64,000 bases of DNA from Marisa cornuarietis (lineage: Eukaryota > Mollusca > Gastropoda > Architaenioglossa > Ampullariidae): NCBI GenBank assembly GCA_004794655.1, contig SMMW01000635.1, positions 1,892,001-1,956,000 on the forward strand. Direction: 5' to 3'. A program made the translations under genes and the position numbers. Below are positions 12,791 to 27,100 of this stretch, in pieces; within the stretch, counting starts at the first letter, position 1; every line of letters starts with the position of its first letter. The notes beneath the pieces are model-generated. The model was not told where the DNA came from and ran no database searches. It was given only the letters and a program-made list of their open reading frames with translations.

Positions 12791-15700
12791 GTGTTTATTT
12801 TTCTTCTGTGATGAAAATGAGATTTAAATTAAAAGTATAAAAAGACACCATTCTGCTCTTTTTGTCACAAATTAAGTTTTGTGACCAAGTGAGAAAGGTG
12901 ATGCTAGAATAAGGGTGAAGTAGATGTGTCTCGCAAGAAATGCTTTTGCTTGTCAGATATGTTTTTTATTTAACCATGAATGCTCTATTTATTTGAATTT
13001 CATAATTTTTCCCTTAATTTTCTTATGATTTTTTTTCATGTTAATTCTGCTCACCTGTAATGCATTTATGGAAGAGTGTCTCACTGTGCCATGCATGTTA
13101 TTTATCCACTGTACTATACCTGTTATTTATCCACTGCATTCTGCTTAGTGTGTGGGGCCTGTGAAAGTTCATTCATAATTTCTTTGATGGCCCTTTAGCT
13201 GAGGTCTGAAATATTACAATTTGAAATATCTATGCTGCTTCTGATTCACGTAATATATGCTCATTTATAACTTTCTAACAAACTGTCATTAACAGTTGTT
13301 ATTTTTATTTACTTGTAATTGTTCACAGAAACAAAAAAGAACTTGAGCTCATGTTCAGTAAAAGACTCATAGACTACAGTATAATGTCTGTATGTGTGCA
13401 TTTGGATACATTTTAACAATCAAATATTTCCCCTCTTATCCTTTTTCAGTGAATACTGACATGATAATAGCTGTTATTTCATTTCTTATAAATGTGATGA
13501 CAATATTTGGGTAACTATGGCAAGAGAATATTGTTTTTCATTGCTCCACTGTTAATTATGGTACAATTCTTATCAGTTATCTTGCATGGGAGCTATGACA
13601 AATCCCTTTCGATTAAAATATAAAAATAATAAAAAAACAATGATTGGTGTAACTATTGATTTAGCGGTGAAGGAGGAGGAGTGCTACAGGAGAAAGAGGA
13701 AGCTCAACTCCAAAATGCAAGTCGTGAACAGAAAGGGACGAATGGGGCAAAGAGAGCGAGACGCTAGCATACAAGGCTAATGGAGCAGCCATTGACCATT
13801 TTCGTAAGCAGTGCGTTGTCAAGGGCGACGCAGTTTGCCTTCAGCAACGAGCCTTTGACAGCAGATTGTGTTGTAATCGGTTTCTAACGGGTGCCACAAA
13901 CAGATTTGCTCGAACCCCGAGACGTTTTCTCACCCTTGTCTCCTCTTCACACATGTATACATACATCCCTGTCTTTTTCACATCCTTACATTTTGGGATT
14001 TATGATTTAATTGCCTTTAATACGAGCAGTATTTTCAAACCTCTGAATAAAGGAAAAAATACGTTAAAATCTGTCATTATTTTTTTTTGCTTTCTTGTTT
14101 TATTTTTTTTTCTTCTATGTTTTTACTGAGCAGTGAGCATTCTTCTGAATGGATACCTGTGCAATATAAGTCGACATCATCATCGTCGTCATCATGGCTT
14201 TCTTAGCCTATCATACAAATAGTGGCCTGGTTATCACAGTTAACGATGAATAGGTTGTTCTTGTATTAATAACTCGAAGTGTACATAAGGAGAGTGTGTC
14301 ACTAGTGCTGTCTTGCCGACATCTACGATGACAAGGAAAAGATCTGCCAGCAGGGGCCACAGCTTATTCTGGATGTAGTTATTTGTCTTCTGCTAGAAAT
14401 TACATCCCTGCAACTTTTTATTTGCAAATTGTTTTTTTTTTTTTTTTTTTGTTCCGAAGGTTACACTTACTTTTTTACTTTGTTTTCCTTAGGAGACCCT
14501 TTCTGTTGTTCTTGTTTTCCTAGCTGAGTTGAAGCTGGCCATTGCAGCAGACGAGCGACCTCCCCAGTGCAGGTGGTCTAATGGCTGAGAAACTTTCAGT
14601 TTAGGGGAGGTGTGTGTGGCGGGTGTTAAAAAAGATGTTGCGTTTTTCTGCCACGAACCATTTTTGTCATCAGCAGTCTTAAACTGTACAGACCACCCTT
14701 TCAAAATTCTAAAAGGTGCACGTGGATACTGGTGTGTGTGTCCGGAAGCGTGTGCACGCGCGGTTTCATGGTGACCGCTAAGTTGCTGCTGTAGGAAAGG
14801 AGAGTGGAGAGAGAGTCTGTTGTGGCTGCTTATGGTATGATTATATTTATTTGTGTGTGCTGTCGTCATTTTTCCGCGTTTTCCCTTTTTTTAAAAGTTG
14901 TTTTCTAACAGCAATTTTGGTCTTGAAGATGCTGATAACAATGGCCCTTGTTTTACATAACACTTCTCGCGTCTTCGTGCAATGTTCCAGTGGTGGCGCT
15001 CACGATAAGCAAAACTAAGCATTTTCTAGATCCTGACTCTATAGTTATGACCGACAGTTGTAAATCAGAAATCAATTTTTTTAATGGATTTTTATTCTCT
15101 CTGGGGAAAAAAAAACTCTTGCCGACTGTGTCATATAAATGCTGTCTACGAAATTTGATTCCTGGATGGAGTGCGCCTCTGAGTGTTCCAGTGATCACAC
15201 GGCTCATTTTTTTCAAAACATTTATTACTATAAGCGCTTTTTAGCGTGAATGTGACTTCATGCGCTGTGTAAGTGAATGCACGCCATTTCCTGGCGATGC
15301 TGAATCTGGTTTATTTAGAGGCGGTCAGCCATGACATCAAGCCGGGACATGGATGGTCGTCATCTGCTTGCAGAACTTCCAGGCAATCAAACGGTTTGGC
15401 TACACAGACTTCTAGCAAATGTGAAGCCGTCCGACACAGAAAAGGACTGGCGAATATTGCTGTCGATGGGGCAACACTACTTTGATAGAGAGAACTGGAA
15501 ATGTCAGTAAGAAATGCTTGACCACGTTGTCGTGTGCATTATACAAATGCACAGTCATCGCAGACTTCATCGGATGACTACTGTGGTCAGAAATTTTCCA
15601 TCGGAACTGGCTACAGAAGTTGTTCATTTGACTGTCACTTTAATTAATAATAATAATAAGAAGAAGCACAGTTACTTATCGCCTTTCCCCGGCATTAAAG

Positions 15701-18680
15701 TTGGGCTCTAAAAGCTTACAAACAATATATACGAGCATATGTGAGCACACCTTTCCAGGGCAGGCATCAAATGAACCTTCATACACGAACATATAACACA
15801 AATACAGAGAGTGCATCAGGATATATTGTACATTGTTGTTGCTGTGGGCGTGATTTTCTTTCTCGCAGAGATATAGACATGTACAAGCAGGCACACATTT
15901 GTGAATGCAAGGATCTTCAAACAAATGTAACAATACATATTGGAAGGTTGTTTAAACACCGATCGCAAAGTATTGTCGCATTCTATATAAATAAAATGTC
16001 AGTTTTTGTGAACGCACTTACCGTACCTTGCTATTTATAGGACGTTTGAAACGTATGTATTCACTTTTGAGGACAACCCCTAAGGAAATAGTGTATTTCA
16101 ACTTTCAAGGGATTGTTCCAGGTAAGTATACTTACAGAGGCGTGCAAACAAACCTTTACAATAGAATGTCTGGCTTGGATTTTTTCTTTATTTATTTATT
16201 CTTTCTTTCTTTCTTTCGTTCGTTCGTTCATTCGTTGCAGTATTTTGAAAAAAGGAGAAAGCCTTACGACAGATCACCAACAAGAGACTTGTTTCATTAG
16301 TGATTTTTTCCCCTCTTTGGTTTCTTGCTGGCCTTTATGCAAGTCCTCAAGTTTCACCTACGTATTTACTAAAAAAAATTATTTCTGGAGAGCTATGCTG
16401 GTAAACAAAATATAAACCAACACAGAAAAGAGCTGTGTACATTTCGTGACATGTCCGTAGGACTTTGAAGGAGTTTGCATACAAGTGTGTTTTTGGTGCC
16501 TTAGAAACCAGTCTGTTGAGAACGAATCGTTGAGTTCCTTAAGAGACTTCTCTGCCTGGTCTCCAGGCGTTTCCTATAAAGGGAACATTGACCGGCAGTT
16601 AGCAAGTGCTCTTTATTATTGGACTAAACATTAGTTAAAACGCGTCACTCGCTATGCCACAGCAGGCATCGATAACATTGTTTGTTAAAGAAGGGAAGGC
16701 TATTGACAACCACACTGCAGTCCAACTGTTTTGCCCAATACTCGCAGGCTAAAATAAAACAAGAGTGGACATCTAGTTTTACATTATCTCAATAGTAGAA
16801 GCTGAGAACAAGAAATAAAACACACTTTCTTCGATGTTAACCTCGGATAACCCTGTGACAAGAGAAGGATTAACGTTAATAAGAATAATTTACAAATGAA
16901 AAAATAAAATTCGAACTCGTTTCAGTGCATTCACTTTAAGGTCAAGATCCTTGATCTTTGACCTAGCTAGTACAGGGACGAGTCTGCATGCAAAGACTTG
17001 GAAAATGTGTGTACCCCGTGTACTCGTATCTGTGTGCTGATTTTGAGCCTAAAGTGCGGCCTGTCCAAGTAAGAAGCCCTTTACAGAGCAGCCATGATGG
17101 CACCAAATTTTATCTTCTTCTGCAATTGCAGGATATCCACTCTCTTTTTTATGTAACCCTTGGCGATAGCGAATCCCACGACAAGTGCACTGAGGAGACA
17201 GGTTGGATGGCTGACAACGGCAATGTTGCGAGCTGCGCGAGTCGTGAATATTTCATCGGTGTCTTTTGTCCCATGAATAAATAATTAGCATCTTCACTTA
17301 CAAGAGCGTTCGAGACCCTTTCTACTGTTTGTGCCTCGTTGATCGCGCAGTACTTGCGGGCAACTGTAGATGAAGGCGGTTCTCACATGGCCAGAAGCAT
17401 ACATGACGAGGACACTATGGCCTTTTAGGTCAGTTTGTGTCCAGTCAAACATCTCTCTTACATGGCAATTCACTTTCAAGACACATTTCGTGATCTATTA
17501 CTGGGGTCAAAAGGAAAAAAAAATCATTAAAATGCATTAACACTAGCAGAGTTTTCTATAAAATTTCTATAAATATCTCTCGACACTTTCAAATCAGGGG
17601 CCAAACAATCTCAAATAGTGACACCTTGTGGACACAATGATCAAAACAAATAACAAAAGAAATCAGCAGAACAAAAATTTAAAATTGAGAACTGCGGACC
17701 TCGTATGAGTAAAACACAGCTCCTTTAAAAACAGGGATTTTCGAAAGTCCTGCTGGTTAGAGAGTTACCCTCCCCTGCTGCTTGATTAGCCCTGTATGAA
17801 AGCGAGAAAGATTGTGGGAATTAATACTAAGGAGGTCAGCAAGTCGTAATATTTCGAGTCATTAACACCAGTGCGAGTGTTGTTTAAACAATACCATCTG
17901 TTTTATTTGTCATATTCAGGTTTTTTTTAATCGATAAATCGTTTGGTGGGCAACCTTCTGCACAGTTTGCATTTGTTTTAAATACCTGTTTCCCAAGATT
18001 TGAAAATGATGATGACATAAATGTGTTTATGCGAAAGATCTGATTATTAGATAAAGTTCTGTAAGCGTAGCTGCAGCAGGAGTGTCTTGCTTATTATTTT
18101 TGTGTACGAATGTCAAGATATGGGAGAAAGAGTATGGGGAGAGTGTGTGTATGGAACGACAAGGGGGAATTTTTTTTAAAATTTCTGTCTTTAGCTATAA
18201 AATGCATTATACAACTAATAATTCTTTGTATTAGTGATATAATCTAACTATATAGTTCTAGAGTCATTATTTTAAAAAGATGGTAAAACCAAAGTATTTT
18301 ATCAATATTATGCTGAAAAGCTGCTATACCCAGTTCATTTGATATATATATATATATATAAATTATACAACTACAAAGTAATTTTTTTCATGACAGAATC
18401 AATTGGATTCGTAGCGAGGCTTACCTGCAGTTTATTTTAGTCAGGTGAGAAGTCAGAAACCTCCAAATATTAGTGTCTTAGCTGCCTGACGACTGATTCA
18501 TCGATTAAGTGCGAGAAAGCTATTGGGCAATAATAGGGCGGTAAGGCAGCTGCAGATAAATATTCCATTATTATTTCATTATTGAAACGATGAAATGGTA
18601 TGAAGAAATGGCTCGTCAGGGTGAAAAAAGCATAGATACTGTCCCCTTCCCTCTTTTTTCGGTCATCGGGGAAGGGGGAG
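12791..18680. other. Intergenic region, no gene recognised
   Basis: AT-rich sequence downstream of MOB4. Open frames here are short and match no family I recognise, including a minus-strand 126-codon frame at 14489-14869. There are poly-T runs near 14080-14110 and 14430-14450 and a TTTC/GTTC tetranucleotide run near 16190-16236. A short ATT/AAT run near 15645-15660 may be the tail of an unrecognised retroelement. Confidence 0.6.
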
Positions 18681-18689
18681 GTGTCAGGA

Positions 18690-18875
18690 TAGTATCTAAG
18701 GGCGCTGCCGACCTTCTCCCCCTCCTGATGCTCCCTCCACTACATGCTCTACAGAGTCAGGTACCTATTCCCGACAGCAGAGTCGACTGGAGAAAGTTCG
18801 TTGCGCCACACGGGTGCCGAACCAGTGGACCTCCTGATTCGGACACCAGTGCTCTAACCACTCATCTGTTCTCTT
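18690..18875 (-). repeat. tRNA-derived SINE, copy 1 (minus)
   Basis: On the minus strand the head shows an A-box-like TGAGTGGTTAGAGCACTGG and about 30 bases later a B-box-like GGTTCGGCACC, the internal RNA polymerase III promoter of tRNA-derived SINEs. A body resembling the copies at 31.1, 39.7 and 42.7 kb follows, including a GTACCTGACTC segment. The copy is diverged, and its CT/GA-rich 3' end is unclear. Confidence 0.75.
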
Positions 18876-19329
18876 CCACAACAAAGTCACAGAGCTGTTA
18901 TTAAGAGCTCGTTTTTTGTGGAAATGGCATCCTGTTTATGCTGTGATCATGCATGGCCACTCATCTCCCTTTCAAGATAAAAACAAAACAAAAAAAAAAC
19001 AACAACAACACGTCTTTAGTTCGATTTTCAGTAATTGTCGAAATTTATTTCCTCGTTGGACAAATGGGTATCTGGGAGCCAAGTATCCAACAGCTATAAG
19101 TTTGCGGGTATTAATTTACTTTTTTGACGAAAGGGGAGCTATCAAAGTGTTTTTAAAAAACATGCACGTTGTTTGTATTTATTTAATCGCCTTCTTTCAT
19201 CGATTCTCTATTAGGAATAAGTTTATTTTATTAAAATGTTTTTAAGATCTTCTGAGTCTTAGTTTTGCTTCAGAAGATTAGCGGTATACTTAATGTAAAT
19301 GATTCTAGTTTTCCACCTAGTTTTAGCTG

Positions 19330-20300
19330 TAACATTGATTCATTCATTCATCCCTGGATTGGTACCAGACGCTTATGCTGGCATCTATTGTATCTGAAGT
19401 TCACTTCCTCGAGCTGCACTCCGTTGATGTAGATATCTGCTTGGTCATTGCAGCTGATCACGACTTTTCTCTCGTCAGTGCTGGTCTCCATTTCGTACGG
19501 CTTCAAACTGTCTGTCAGTCTGTCAGTAAGCTCATGCAGTTTTCTGTTGATACCTGCTATCGGTTCCATATCTTCTACAGTGTGTAGGTTGCAAATGAGC
19601 ATCCCAACAATGGAAATAAAAGTGTGATGATACTGAAGGGTTTCTCGCGTGATGTGCTACAAAGAGATGTTTAACAGTTTAGACTAAATGAGTTTTGGGT
19701 GGACGCCTAGTGTTGTATTAAATAAAACTACTATTTGGTCATCCACATCCAGCCTTGGTTATCCTCCGCGCTTATTGAGCTTTTGTGCTTCGATGACTTA
19801 CGAGCCCCTCCTCTATGTTGAACTCCCTCATCATATGCTCTCATGCCAGACAAAAGTTAATTTGGAAGTCGATCAAGTTGTGGCAGGGATCATGTAAACG
19901 CTGCTCAAGTCGAGGATTTGTTCAACTGTGTTCCCACCTGGTCTCAAGCCTCTCTGTTCTTCCCCTGGCAGTTCCTCAACAATGGTGTTGACGCGAGTTT
20001 GGATTATTAGGGTGATTAGGCTGTGGTTCTGTAGTTCTGGCATTGTTTGATATTTCTTTTATTTGGAAAAGGCCTGACTAGTGATTGCATCCAATCTTTG
20101 GGCCATTCTTTTGCGTTTCCAGATTCTTTGGTGCAGCGCATTAAGAGTCTTTGTTGTCCCTGCCCCTCCCTGCTTGAGCAGCTCAGTTATGACTTTGTCA
20201 GGGCCAAGCGACATCCCTCCCTCTACACTGCTTACCGCACTCTCAACCTTTCTCCGTTAGATTCTGTGAGTTATCATGTACCCAAATCTTCCCACTTCAT
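19330..20300 (-). mobile_element. Ruined LINE reverse transcriptase
   Basis: Minus-strand frames from about 20290 down to 19330 give the successive blocks of a LINE reverse transcriptase. They include a finger region resembling KWPQ..SL..P.PKKGN..QCQNYRTISLI (here broken), a palm with EEQRGLRPGGNTVEQI, a HMMREFNIEEGLV block, and the post-YxDD block with MEPIAGINRKLHELTDRLTD, ADIYINGVQLEEVNF at the end. The YxDD block itself is not readable. At least three frameshifts or stops interrupt it. It is a different LINE family from the one at 50.8-53.1 kb. Only the last 84-codon piece (19348-19602) is still open. Intergenic, dead copy. Confidence 0.75.
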
Positions 20301-23300
20301 TATGCTTTTGCGCATTTAATCCTTTTGTTGATAGCGGTTGGCCAGAACGATTTTACGGTTATGCACTTCTTTGCGTTTTCGCGAGACAAAAGACCGATTA
20401 ACGCATACTCTACACACCAACGGAACCGTTGTGTAGCTGGCAGTTCATGTTGGCAAATTTGTATATACTCACGCCTAGCAGCGGAAGGCGCACTCAGCCG
20501 ACACCCCGATGAGGGCCTATGGAAATGAGTGTGATGACGTTTGTATGGTGCAAGTCACGTGATTATTAGTAGTGTTTTATTTCAGCTCCTTTCTTTGTGT
20601 GTTTTGTGGATAATATTAGGTGGTCTGCTCTTGTCTAAGAGGAAGCTGTCGTTTAACTTTCAAAGAAAAAGCGAATTCCTTGAGTGGTATGTTACCTCCT
20701 GAATTATTTATCTTTTGGATGAAGGTGCAACATAACCCTTCATCTTTGCCGTTTCGAACATTCTGATTTATTCTTCGGGTTCCCTTTCTTGTGATTTGTG
20801 TAGTGTGAAGATGACATTGCACAAAACTGAGTTATAAAAATTAGAGGGTTGATTAGAGGTATCGGGTACGGTTCCTTTGAACAGAGTGAAGTGGAGCTGA
20901 GCAGACTGACCAGAGAGAAGTGTGAGTGTTGATATGCGCCATTAATGAACAGTTTTAATACACCTGGGGATAAAGATATTTTAGGTTTTTTATCGATTAA
21001 AACTACATGCAAGCATTCTGAAGTTACATTATTAAATTTGAAACTCCACCCACTTTTGGTGAAGCACACTTTTTGAATAGAGAACTGACCGTTTGATCCC
21101 TAAATCAAATTTGTTCTTTCGTATCTGATAATCGTTTCAGCTGAATTCTTCCATTATCGGCTATTAAGTTCAAAATTACTAAACGCTGAATAGGCATGTG
21201 AAAGCACATAGCTTTCTTGTAAACCTTACACATACATGTTCATAATTGGAGATTTCTAGTGGGCTATCTTTTCATTCTCTTTGTTGAAAGGTCCAGAGAA
21301 CATCTACAAGCCAAGCATGAGGATTTCGGATTATAAACGAATAAGCATTGAGCAATTCTCGATGAGTTTTTCACTGATGCTGGTTGTTAATATGCTCTCT
21401 TTGATAATCTTTGGTCAATGGACACAAGTTATTCTCTCTGGTGTACTGATAGTGTGGCAGTATTCAGCAACCAGCACTTAAGGTCAAAACTCTTCTTGCA
21501 GTCCCTTTCTGTCTTAGTCCCACCAGAGTGCCACAGTGGGGAGCAAACTATTTTTGTAATTTATTTTGTGCAAGACCATCCTAACACAATGCAAAAAATA
21601 TTCTTTCAAGCTCTTATTTTGACGAGCAAAGTGAATAGCAACAATTCTTTTTCTCTAATGAAGTACCTCTCTCCAACGCAGTTTCCATAGAGGCATTATT
21701 ATTTCAAGATATAATGAACCTAATTTTCCCAGCATTGTCCTCTTCTTCCATGAACCCAGTGACATAGACGAAATTATTCCCGTCTTGGCAATAAAGTACC
21801 CGGCAATATATTAATATCCTTTTGAAAAAGAGGTTATAGCAAATCGGGTGTTCAGTCCTAAAGAAACGAAGAACTTGTTTTGAATAAAACTTGCTCTCTT
21901 TTTGTCTAGGGTATAGTTCAAGATACAATGTTTCATCAGCATGTGCATCCACACCTTCAATCCAACATGCCTCCGAAAGCAACACGATATTGTTCATTAT
22001 CGAAAGCGACATGACTTACATTTTTAAGCTAAAAATTTGATCTTCATGACAGATAAATAAAACATTTTGTTTCATTTTTGAATAACATATAAGTACAAAT
22101 AAAACAGGCTCACTGTGAACAAAAGTAAGACGTTTTCTTCAAATTTTGAATAAAATTTAAACAATTATATTACATTAACTCCAATATAGATTTCATCAGT
22201 AGTTTTCTCACACTTGTTGTGTGCGTTAAGTTTGAATGGCGCAGATGTCTGAGCACTGAATGCTGACTTAAGTTCCACATAATTGTCTCATCAGAACTGC
22301 AACCATTGCCTTCTTAAGTTTATTTTTAGACCCTAAATGTTGTCATTCGCCTGAGTGTACCCTATCTTGAAAATACAACTGGAAAAATGAATTTACTCTA
22401 AACAAATCACTAGTTTCTCAATCCTAGAAGTACTAAAGCAATAACTCAAACTACCTGAGGGCAATTAGTCAAGGACTGTTCTGCCATGTCCCGCCCACCC
22501 TTACCCATCTTCCGAGCAGATGAACTGCTACGTGTCAGATATAACATCTGAACATCGCCCATACTCTTGTTTTTCCACTTTCGGTTTTTTTTGGGGGGAA
22601 CATCGATCGGGTTTCAGTTTTTCTTTCCACCACCGATCCGGCATCGTGCGGTGCGACTGATTGAGTTGTCGTGTTGATCTAACCAGCACAAAGTCTTGGC
22701 CATCGACCATTCGCCAATTACACGTTGGCGCAGGACTTCTACCGGCACACACTTAGCAAGAGTGCCAGTGACTACCCTTTATCTGCAGGACATCTAAAAA
22801 CTTTTCAATTTTTATTTGTTTTTCTTTGTTTTATTTTGAAAAAAACCTGTAGCTAAGGTGTTTTTGTTATGTTTTGTTTTGATAAGAAACATTATGCTCA
22901 GCAGTTGTAGATGTTGGACTTGAACAGGTAAGGTCAGTAATTTTATCAACACATGCAGACAATTAGAGCGCAATAAGAAAATGAAAACAAAATAACTTCG
23001 ACACGTTCTTAAGGTTCGGTTTTTCTAGCTTTTAACTAGTTTTTGAGATAGAAACACAATCAGCTATACCTAATAACGTAGGCATGGACCTATATATGTT
23101 CACTCACTCACTCACTCACTCACTCACTCACTCACTCACTCACTCACTCACTCCGTTCCCTACAAAAGTGCTAAATCGCACATACAAAAGTGAACACTGT
23201 GTGTCATAAAGGAAAAATAACTTGTTTGACAGTTTCAGCAAGAAAGCAATATGTCCAACCGTTTAACATTCACTGGGTGGCTGTGATATTGTTTCCAGTC

Positions 23301-25591
23301 TCTTAACTCCTCGCCTTAACAAAGTGTTTCCAAACTTCTTGCTTTCTGTGACAGGACAAAGAAAAGGCGATATCGTACAAGGAGCACATCATATTTAGTT
23401 ACAAAAGATAACCTTTCGTGGAAGAAAACATTTCTTCCGGGCCTCTCCTGAAAGGACAAGCTGAGCTTTGCTTTGGCATAGTTTGATTAAAGAATGAATG
23501 GCATAGTCGATGTTTAGCGGAGATTAGTGAATCCTTTGATGTCCAGTTTTTTTCTTAAACGACACTATTTACTAAAAATACTGGACGATATTTATTTTGG
23601 GAAGCATTTTCAGATCTTTTGTTTCGTTGCAGGAATAAGACATCAGCCGCGATCAATTGATGCCTTATTAAAAAAATCATCAAATGTTTAAAAATGTTCT
23701 CGAATTAAGTCTTAAAGAACACGAGAAGTAAACAAAGTCTGTAAAAAAATATAGCCCTTTGTCATTAAGGAAATAATCTTTTGTTCAAAGCAGAAACAGC
23801 GCCTTTGCATCCCAAATTAAGCGCCTGTTTAAAGTCATTCATCATTTGAAAATCCTAAGGATTTCAGAGTTCCAGGGTCGTTATCTTCTCGTCATTTATT
23901 TGCCGACGATCCACATCTTCAAAAGGTCTGACAATATTCACAATGTATCAGCACGCAGGGCGAAAAAGAGATCAAAGCCGAATGACGGCATCGGTCCTTA
24001 AGGCACAATCCAGCTTCCCTGCAGTCAGCCCAGCCCCTATTATTTTTTATTATTATTCTACATCTTTGACCACTGTTAAGAAGCTGTGGCTGAGAACTGT
24101 CAATATGCTTCGAGCACTGTGCTGCATCTTGAGCCTAACCGAGCACAAAGCCAAGGACCCGACATGTCCCTACAAAGACGAATTCATTTCAAAGAAATTA
24201 TGTTGTCCTTGCTATACTTTTTTTCTGCACGATCCAAAATCATTTATGTTTTTAACTCGCAACAACTATAATAAACTGGTTTTGAAAAAAGTTCAGTAAT
24301 GATCTTCAGTTCGTCCTCTTTTAGCCGGTTCGCAGACCATTTATAATCCTGAAACTTAAAGGGGAACAGAAGCGTCGTTTTAACGGAAACATTTCTGCAT
24401 GAAAAACAATAGTTTTCTTTTTTCACTTTTGGTCTTTGAAGTATATTAGTACCCACAGTTTGTATATCAACACACAAACAACTTTAAAAAATACCGTAAA
24501 GTGCATTTTTTAATAAAAATCCTGAGACTGTCTTTCTTATGTATGCGTACACGTGTGTATTTGTTGTGCACGGTTAACAGCTTTTAGCGAGATTGTAATG
24601 CAATAACATAATTATTATTATTACGTAATCTATCAGGGGCGGTAAGAGGACAAAGGGAGAGTACTGGGTGCTTCTTCCATATTTTACGTGTAAGATACGA
24701 CGCACGTCCTATTCTTGCAGCCTATTAGGCCAACATCATAGTGTTACTTTTTTTGTAGACAAAGGAGCAGGCTGTCAGACATCTTGAGTCCAGTATAACA
24801 GAACAATATTACATCATTGATAAAGCACATGGTATCAGATGGAAGAGTTTTGTCACATCACAAAGTGACTTTTTCCCTCTGTAGACCACACCAAACCAGA
24901 AAAGGACCTTGTTTTAAACACCAGTGGAAATGAGACACGCAGTTTCTAAAAAATACCTTTTTTAATTTCTACCCCACAACGCACGGTTCGCGCACGCATG
25001 CACGGACGTGCACACACACACACACACACACACTCACACACACACTCTCTCTCCCTCACACACACACACACACACAATTGAGCAAGTCACGGTTTCCTGC
25101 AGGCATGCACCAACACTTTGCCTCGCGAGATGCGCGGCGGATAAAAGCTGCGAAGACAAAACGGTTTCAGCTGCCGGGGTCCCGTTACTGTGCAATCAAT
25201 ACCCTCATTGTTTCTCTTGCCTGCAGTTTGCTCTTTCTGCCGCGCGATTGGCGAAAGGTTGCAGTGGGTGGCTACCTGCGAAGATTGGCAATGCATTTCA
25301 CTTCAAAACCTCTTTCCGTGCAGCCCTCACAACTTGCAAATTTCGAGAAAGCTTGCGTTCAATTTTTTCCCTCTTTGTAAAATCAGTACTGTAGTAAATT
25401 ATTAATTCTCCATAAAAAAAAAGTTTGTTCACAGTCTCTCTTCAGTTTATGGTGGTGTAATGCGACATTACAACTACTTCTGAGAAGTAAATCAAATGAT
25501 TAATTGAACTTGTGGTGTGTATCAGCTTCTATGCAGTCTGGGGAAAAAAAAAATTCGCATAGTCGTGTACAGAGGTACATATACACGCACC

Positions 25592-25628
<37 letters not shown>

Positions 25629-25900
25629 CAATCAAAAGCCTGTGTAAGAAGTAAACAAAACATTAGATAAATTTTTTTTGTGTGTCATGACATGAAGTTT
25701 TAAAACGTATAAATAGACTAGATAGGAGCCTTATAAGCTGGATTTCAACAATCAAATGTACAGATCCTGTGCCCGGTCAAAAGCAAATGTAATCGGTGAC
25801 ATTATGATTTTTAGAACCCCATACTGCAGGGTATTTGTATACCTGTTAAGTCTAACAAATACTGTTTGGGTTTTTTTCTGATGGTGAGGATCTGGAGTAG
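20301..25900. other. Intergenic region, microsatellites only
   Basis: No gene is recognised. It contains an (ACTC)n tract at about 23100-23153, a CA-rich interrupted tract at about 25008-25077 and a (CA)n tract at about 25597-25626. Short open frames are not supported by any family signature. Confidence 0.6.
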
Positions 25901-27100
25901 AAAGACGGCCGTGTGACTAGACGACTGCCCATACAGTACAAACGGTACCCGAGTTATCAGGCACAGTTTTTGCAGTAGAAGTATTGCCTTAGACAGGGTG
26001 AACCATTCACATTCAGTTCTCTACTATGCTGGGAGGTCACCTGCCATTAAATAACGGACATTGAGGTGAGTGAAAACATTTCTTAAGATCTGGTTGAATC
26101 GCCTAGATGCAAGTTGATCAGGTATACAAATTTCATCCTTAGGAAGATTAACACGCGCCTGAGTTATGATGCCACAATAGGCAGGGCTCGCAATTATATT
26201 TACCGAGAATTTGTTTGCTATTAGCCAGGCTGCAGGAACGCGGGGTGGTGTGTGACTAATCTCCAGCGCACCCCCGTTAATCGCCGTATAAAAACCGCCG
26301 AGAATGAGAATGCTGATTGCTTGGGCCACACTCCCACATGGCAGGCAAAAAGCTTTCACCCCAGTCGTAGTCCCACCTCGGGTGGCAGTCACTGGGTCAC
26401 CTGAGCTGATAAAACTTCGCGCGGGGTAACCCACAGATTGCCCTGTATGAGCGCAGTCACTGCCGCGGCAGTCAGAGAGGCTGCGGTGAACCGGTCACCA
26501 TCCTTTGAAGGAACCCTGTTTTGTTGGACCATGAGCCATGGCTAGGCTCCACTTACTTCGCCAGCCACTTTCAGACACCGTCGCCAATTTCCCGGCCGTC
26601 CTGGCAGAAGCCAGAAGGGGTAGAAGGCCGGTGGGTGGATGGATACCCGTCTTCGTCGACGCCCACCCGGCAGCAGACCGGAGCCAAGAGTCAGTCGGAA
26701 AGTGAGACACGGGCAGAAAAGAACAGAGCTGCGTCAGTCGAGAGGGACGCCAGCACGCAAGACATCCCGTCATGCCCCGCTCTGTCCGGTGGTGAGCACC
26801 CAGGGCCCCATCCTTCACCCCTTACCAGCGGGACAGCTGCCGGACAGTGTATACCCCGTTCACGCAGCACCATGCAAGAGGTCACGGGTGTTTATTGACA
26901 GCACATTCGTTGATCCCGTGACAAAATGCGTGGCCAAGGAGACCCAGACTGGAATCTCGGTGTGGACTTCTATCCTCGCTATGTGTGGACCGGCTTTACT
27001 TTTCTGGCAAATATAGTCAAGTGGGAGGGCAGGAGACAACCCCATCCCTAGATTCTTGGATATTGGAGAGAGTGGCCTGCTGGATCACCAGACAGGTAAA
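25900..27100. other. GC-rich island of unknown nature with overlapping open frames
   Basis: This stretch is clearly richer in G and C than its flanks and carries frames of 107-136 codons on both strands: minus 26024-26434, minus 26495-26818, plus 26521-26898 and plus 26639-27016. None gives a motif I recognise. The abrupt shift in composition, with no matching exon structure, favours an old mobile-element internal region or a CpG-rich regulatory island over a host exon. It lies about 2 kb upstream of NWD2. Confidence 0.4.

Noticed and set aside
14489..14869. Minus-strand 126-codon open frame
   Set aside because: It is low in recognisable motifs, His/Ser/Thr-rich, with no splice partners and no family signature; it is compatible with chance.
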